DNA of 35,116 nt from positions 1 to 35,116 of the forward strand of contig CAJUOT010000031.1 in NCBI GenBank assembly GCA_910588135.1, written 5' to 3'. Positions 31,303 to 35,116 of this stretch are shown here, piece by piece. Position numbers and translations under genes: made by a program. The notes under the pieces are model-generated. The model did no database searches and was not told where the DNA came from. It saw only the letters and a program-made list of their open reading frames with translations. How positions within the stretch are numbered: position 1 is the first letter of the stretch; the number at the start of each line of letters is the position of its first letter. The stretch is from an uncultured Oscillospiraceae bacterium. GTDB taxonomy: Bacteria; Bacillota; Clostridia; Oscillospirales; Oscillospiraceae.

Positions 31303-32664
31303 CTGAACAATCAAGAAAAAAGCAGCCTGTCTCAAATGGCCGGCACCGCCCACACCATCCACGGAGCCATCAAGACTGGCAAGGCCATCTCCGCCGCCGC
31401 AAAGGGGGCCGCAGTAGGCGGGCCATACGGGGCCGCGGCCGGGCTGGTCCTGGGAGCGGGGCGGCACGCCGGGAAGTTCCTTGCGGTCGCCGCTGTGCTG
31501 CTCATGCTCCCGATGCTGTTCCTGCTCATGCTGCCATCCCTGATTTTCGGTGGCCTGACCAGCAGCGGCAGCTCCAGCCAGCCCATCCTCAACGACAACA
31601 CCGCCATTGTCCAGAACGTGAACGACATCGCCTTTGCGGTCAATGAGGTGCTGGGCGAAGGCATCACCGACACAGAGGCCCGGATCGCCCAGGACTTTGC
31701 AACGACGGGTGGCGACAACTACGAGATCGTCAACCCCTATGCCAGCGATATGACCAGCAACACCAACTCCTTTATCGCCCAATACTGCGCTGCCAAGGGA
31801 GAGAGCTGGGACACCATCTCCCTGGCCGATATGCAGGCCATTTTGCGGCAGGGCAAGAGCAATCTGTACTCCTACACCCGCACCAGCGAGACCCGGACGG
31901 TGGAGGACGACGACCCGGACACCTCGGACGTGGTGGAGACCAAAACAGAGACCTGGTACATCTATACTCTCTCCTACAATGGGGAGGGCTATTTTGCGGA
32001 CAACGTGTTTCATCTCACCGAGGATCAGAAATCGCTGGCCGGCGACTATGCCCAGAACCTCAGCCTGTTCCTGGGCGATGGGCTGTTTCAGTACACAGAG
32101 TACGGCGGCACCACGATTGCCTCTCTGGGAGACGTCCGCTTTACAGACGGGGCCACAGAGGTGGTCTACTTCAACCAGCTGGACGAACGCTGGGCCAACA
32201 AGCCCTACGGCACCGACAACATCGGCGGCTACGGCTGCGGCCCCACTTCCATGTCCATTGTGGTGTCCTCACTGACAAGCGACATTGTGGATCCGGTTGA
32301 GATGTCGGAGTGGGCCTATAAAAACGGCGGTTGGTGCAGCAAGAGCGGTTCCTACCATTCCCTGATTCCCAGCGCGGCCAAGGCGTGGGGCCTGACTGTG
32401 GAGGGCTGTACGGCCTCCGAGCCCCAGCGCATCCTGGACGCCCTGAGCAGCGGTAAGCTGGTGGTCGCCATTATGACTAAGGGGCACTTTACCACCGGCG
32501 GACATTTCATCGTCCTCCGCGGGGTACAGGACGGGAAAATCCTGGTGGCTGACCCCGCCAGCTATAAGCGGAGCGGGAAGCTGTGGGACCTGTCCATCAT
32601 ACTCAACGAGGCCAGCAAAGGAGCGGCAGCGGGCGGGCCTTTCTGGATCATTGGTGCGCCATAA
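31303..32664 (+). CDS. Membrane-anchored C39-like cysteine peptidase (CD1108-like)
   Basis: About 453 residues. AGGAGG ends at 31293 and a CTG lies at 31303 with ideal 9-nt spacing; the first ATG (31336) has no ribosome site, so CTG is the likely start. A glycine/alanine-rich basic N-terminus is followed by one membrane helix (about 60-85), a VirB8- or TrbL-adjacent-like linker region, and a C39 peptidase domain (about 285-453) with Cys312 in GCGPTS, His401 in GGHFIVL and Asp in ADPAS. Related elements place such a wall hydrolase beside virB4; here it is about 20 kb downstream of virB4. It probably opens the wall for the conjugation channel. Confidence 0.65.
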   Translation: MNNQEKSSLSQMAGTAHTIHGAIKTGKAISAAAKGAAVGGPYGAAAGLVLGAGRHAGKFLAVAAVLLMLPMLFLLMLPSLIFGGLTSSGSSSQPILNDNTAIVQNVNDIAFAVNEVLGEGITDTEARIAQDFATTGGDNYEIVNPYASDMTSNTNSFIAQYCAAKGESWDTISLADMQAILRQGKSNLYSYTRTSETRTVEDDDPDTSDVVETKTETWYIYTLSYNGEGYFADNVFHLTEDQKSLAGDYAQNLSLFLGDGLFQYTEYGGTTIASLGDVRFTDGATEVVYFNQLDERWANKPYGTDNIGGYGCGPTSMSIVVSSLTSDIVDPVEMSEWAYKNGGWCSKSGSYHSLIPSAAKAWGLTVEGCTASEPQRILDALSSGKLVVAIMTKGHFTTGGHFIVLRGVQDGKILVADPASYKRSGKLWDLSIILNEASKGAAAGGPFWIIGAP

Positions 32665-32706
32665 AAGCAGTCATTAAGCGATTTATCCCCCAAGGAGGTT
32701 GATGAA

Positions 32707-34863
32707 ATGGGGCATAAAATCAATGAATCCCCCAAAACGATACGGCTTGTGTCAAAAGAATTCAAGCATTCCATACAATATGTGAATGAGGTGACCGAGG
32801 GCGGAAATGGAGCGGCCACATACGACCTGTCCGGCGATATCCTAAGACGGCGAAAAGCAGCTACTCTGGCCTATCTGGAGACAGCAAGATTCCGATATGC
32901 AGAGAAGTATCCTGAACTGGATATTGATGTCGAATGGGCAAGGCTGTGCGCTGCACCTGCTGACTCTGTAAATATGGTCGATGAGGAATGTCATATTTCT
33001 TTGGCTGCAGCTCTCTGGTTTCTGGATGTATTTTGCGAGTGCAGCAATAGCCGTGTCATCCATGAATATCTGCCCGAGGATAAAGGTAAGTACCTGTATG
33101 TCGAGGATTATACAGAGCCGCGCTACGATGAGGCGGTTATACGAAAAACACTCCAGTTGATTGTGGAGCGGAATGGCGGTCATAGCCAGAGTTATGGTCT
33201 GATCAGCGGTGCCGCAGCCCGGCGTCGCTGTTCTGGGGTGTGGACAGCATCTAAAAACCTTGTTACAGACAGGGAGCGTTTTGACACACTGATGTCGATG
33301 CTCCCGTCAGGTCTGGTCGAACAGATTTCCGCAAACTTTGAGGTCAGAATGTGGGACTATATCGACCGGTATTTTGCCTGCATGGCGGAGTATGCCCGTA
33401 AAGAGCGGCGCGCCAGGAGCGTGGTCAGGCAAATCTCGGACGAATGTAACCAGCAATACCGCGAGGCCGGAGGCATCTGTTTGGAAGATCTGACTCACAG
33501 AGGCTCTTCCCAATACCCGTTTGCATCTCCTCCGGAGAGCCAGCCCTCTGTCCACCCGGTCGTATTGTCCTTCCAGCGGGAAAAACGGCTGGAAGAAATC
33601 GAGACGCTGGCGAAAACGGGGTTGGAAAAGCAGGATGAGGCGGACAGGCTTACCTTTGACCACTATGATCTGCGGCTATATGCCTATCTGCTGCCGGTTA
33701 TGGAGGGCGAGCTTATTGCGAATTGGGGAAAGCGGTATCCTCCGGAGATACGGCAGATTATGGAGGGGCTTACCGTAGATGACCCGTATGAAACCTGTTT
33801 TGCGTTCTTGTGTATGGTAGAAGCCGGGAGCGACCTGCCCTGGCTGTATTCGCCGGCTCTGGCTGTGCTGATGGCCGCTGTTGCGAAACTGCCTTGGTAT
33901 ATGGCGGCGCCCGGTATCCCTGGTCTGTATGAGATTTGCTATGGAGATGGAGAGGCGGATGTAAACGATGGCTCCTTTGATCTTGCGACCTCATGGGGGC
34001 CGTATGAGAAAAGAGCTGGTCTGTATGAACTGCAATACCGGCCGGATATTATGCCCCACCCTTTGGACCCGGAGGGGCCATACAGGGCTGTCAATCTACC
34101 GCAGTTGGTATTCGGATTGACCGGGCTGATTATGCCGCGCCACGTCTCCATATCCGACAAGGCGGCGGAGGCATTGACGCGGGCTGGCATCCCGGAGGCA
34201 GAAGTTCCCGTATGGGAGAAATATCTGCATCTTGTCGAAGAATTTCAGATGGGACGCTTTATAATTGAAAACAATCTGCTGACGGGCATGATGGAGGCCG
34301 CCGCAGAGAATGCCGAGGCTGAAGATTCAGCGGCCTTGCAAGAGATGTCCAAACGGGTACAGGAATTGGAAACACAGCTTGCCCAAACCTGGGACGCCCT
34401 GCATACGGCTGAGAAAGCTGTCAAGGCGGGGCAGGCGGAACTGGCGCAGGCCAAGGCCGAGGCCAGCAGTGAGCGTCAAGAACTGATTGACCTGCGGGAG
34501 CTGGTGTTTTACCAAACCTCCGGACAAGAGCCGGAGTCGGAAGTATCACAGGGGATTCAATTTCCCTATCAGGCCAGGCAGCGCACGGTGGTTTTCGGCG
34601 GCAGCGATAACTGGCTGAAGGCAATCCGCCCCCTGCTCCCAGGCGTCAACTTTATCAGGCGTGATATCAGTCCCAGCGCGGACTTGATCCGCCGGGCGGA
34701 TATTGTTTGGATTCAGACCAACTACATTGCCCATTCCTACTACTACAAGGTGGCCGAGATTGCCCGAAACAGCGACGTCCCCATCCGGTACTTTACTTGC
34801 ACAAACGCCGCCAGATGCGCGGAACGCCTTGCGGCGGCTGACCAGCAGACTGATAACATATAG
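32707..34863 (+). CDS. DUF2325 domain protein with coiled coil
   Basis: 718 residues, ATG 32707 with AAGGAGG 8 nt upstream (an ATG at 32702 is too close). The C-terminal 95 residues carry the DUF2325 pattern (VVFGGSDNWL near 622, ADIVWIQTNYIAHSYYYKV and PIRYFTCTN). A coiled coil with repeats of Glu, Gln and Ala lies at about 535-600. The N-terminal 530 residues are helical with no recognised domain. DUF2325 has a Rossmann-like look and unknown chemistry. It follows the C39 gene by 42 nt. It may serve the element in DNA or nucleotide handling, but that is speculation. Confidence 0.6.
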   Translation: MGHKINESPKTIRLVSKEFKHSIQYVNEVTEGGNGAATYDLSGDILRRRKAATLAYLETARFRYAEKYPELDIDVEWARLCAAPADSVNMVDEECHISLAAALWFLDVFCECSNSRVIHEYLPEDKGKYLYVEDYTEPRYDEAVIRKTLQLIVERNGGHSQSYGLISGAAARRRCSGVWTASKNLVTDRERFDTLMSMLPSGLVEQISANFEVRMWDYIDRYFACMAEYARKERRARSVVRQISDECNQQYREAGGICLEDLTHRGSSQYPFASPPESQPSVHPVVLSFQREKRLEEIETLAKTGLEKQDEADRLTFDHYDLRLYAYLLPVMEGELIANWGKRYPPEIRQIMEGLTVDDPYETCFAFLCMVEAGSDLPWLYSPALAVLMAAVAKLPWYMAAPGIPGLYEICYGDGEADVNDGSFDLATSWGPYEKRAGLYELQYRPDIMPHPLDPEGPYRAVNLPQLVFGLTGLIMPRHVSISDKAAEALTRAGIPEAEVPVWEKYLHLVEEFQMGRFIIENNLLTGMMEAAAENAEAEDSAALQEMSKRVQELETQLAQTWDALHTAEKAVKAGQAELAQAKAEASSERQELIDLRELVFYQTSGQEPESEVSQGIQFPYQARQRTVVFGGSDNWLKAIRPLLPGVNFIRRDISPSADLIRRADIVWIQTNYIAHSYYYKVAEIARNSDVPIRYFTCTNAARCAERLAAADQQTDNI

Positions 34864-35074
34864 GGGCTGTTGGTTACAGGCGGGACAATTTTCTGCGCCT
34901 GAATTTGTTTACAAAAAATTCACAATTTTTGATGCCCTTTTTTCCTTCGAGCGGTGCGTATTAAAGCAGTTGATAAATTTGGGGTAGTCTCTCAACCCCC
35001 GACAAAACTGAATCAGTCCATCCCATCTATGGGGGGAACTGACGAAACGCAGCGTGAAGAAAGGAAGTGCGCAT
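34864..35074 (+). other. Intergenic region before the last gene
   Basis: A weak 6-bp hairpin (CAGGCG 34877-34882, CGCCTG 34896-34901) follows the DUF2325 stop. An AT-rich stretch around 34903-34942 contains TTTACA but no well-spaced -10. No RNA gene or clear repeat is visible. Confidence 0.3.
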
Positions 35075-35116
35075 ATGAAACAAATCAACATCAGCTGCCC
35101 CTATTGCGGGGCGAAC
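35075..35116 (+). CDS. Start of a zinc-ribbon protein (cut by window edge)
   Basis: Fourteen codons from ATG 35075 follow AAAGGAAG. The peptide starts MKQINISCPYCGAN, with a CPYCG zinc-binding knuckle. The rest of the gene lies beyond the window, so only a zinc-ribbon N-terminus can be stated. Confidence 0.5.
   Translation, partial: MKQINISCPYCGAN

Larger units (their letters stand above)
1..35116. mobile_element. Internal part of an integrative conjugative element (or conjugative plasmid)
   Basis: The window combines a RepA_N-type initiator, VirB2-, VirB6-, VirB4- and VirD4-like transfer proteins, a wall hydrolase with a membrane segment and a block of surface cargo, almost all on the plus strand. 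This is the usual composition of Tn1549/CTn-like conjugative elements of Clostridia. No relaxase, integrase, excisionase or terminal repeat is visible, so both ends lie outside. An integrated element cannot be told from a plasmid by this sequence alone. Confidence 0.85.

Noticed and set aside
34903..35074. Possible origin of transfer in the AT-rich gap at the end
   Set aside because: No clear inverted repeat or nic-like motif and no relaxase in the window; the evidence is too weak to call.

Overview
The window is most likely part of an integrative conjugative element (or related conjugative plasmid) from a moderately GC-rich Gram-positive gut anaerobe. The protein families suggest the Clostridia, probably Oscillospiraceae-like. 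Evidence for this is the strong AGGAGG ribosome sites, a RepA_N-type replication initiator, a Gram-positive type IV secretion system (T4SS) related to the Tn1549/C. difficile CTn families, and surface genes (sortase, SpaA/Cna_B adhesin, SLH domains). Relaxase, integrase and element ends are not seen, so this is an internal segment. The taxonomic call is an inference.

Layout. 1-2804: replication module, with repA carrying internal iteron-like dyads, a translationally coupled radical SAM gene and a small possible sigma/ArpU-like regulator, closed by a terminator. 2870-4671: a separately promoted cluster of housekeeping-like small proteins (SEC-C, UPF0158, Smr). 4672-4907: a dense regulatory leader with a direct repeat, a promoter, an attenuator-like hairpin and an RBS hairpin. 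4908-18947: the transfer operon, running pilin-like VirB2, VirB6/TrbL-like, a secreted/membrane protein with an internal duplication, a PrgI-VirB4 fusion, three uncharacterised element proteins, VirD4, an S1-type RNA-binding protein, a membrane surface protein and a sortase. Two structured intergenic regions (10633-10782 and 11977-12165) interrupt it. 18957-29600: a surface module with its own promoter, encoding an SLH plus NlpC/P60-like protein and a 3083-residue adhesin with about 22 tandem Cna_B/SpaA domains. 29657-31238: a small island with opposing genes (unknown, HD-GYP, MmcQ/YjbR, zinc ribbon). 31303-34863: a membrane-anchored C39-type peptidase of the transfer apparatus and a 718-residue DUF2325 protein. 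35075-end: the start of a zinc-ribbon protein.

How it works together (inference). RepA would replicate the circular form from iterons inside its own gene. The T4SS genes would build the channel, with VirB4 and VirD4 as motors and the C39 and NlpC-like enzymes opening the wall. The sortase and the giant adhesin would provide cell-cell or cell-host contact. The most unusual pairing is a sortase with an apparently cleavable signal peptide and no other membrane segment, next to an adhesin that ends exactly at LPKTGY with no hydrophobic retention tail. Several transfer genes also seem to start at non-ATG codons (TTG, and possibly ACG, CTG or ATC) placed correctly behind strong ribosome sites.
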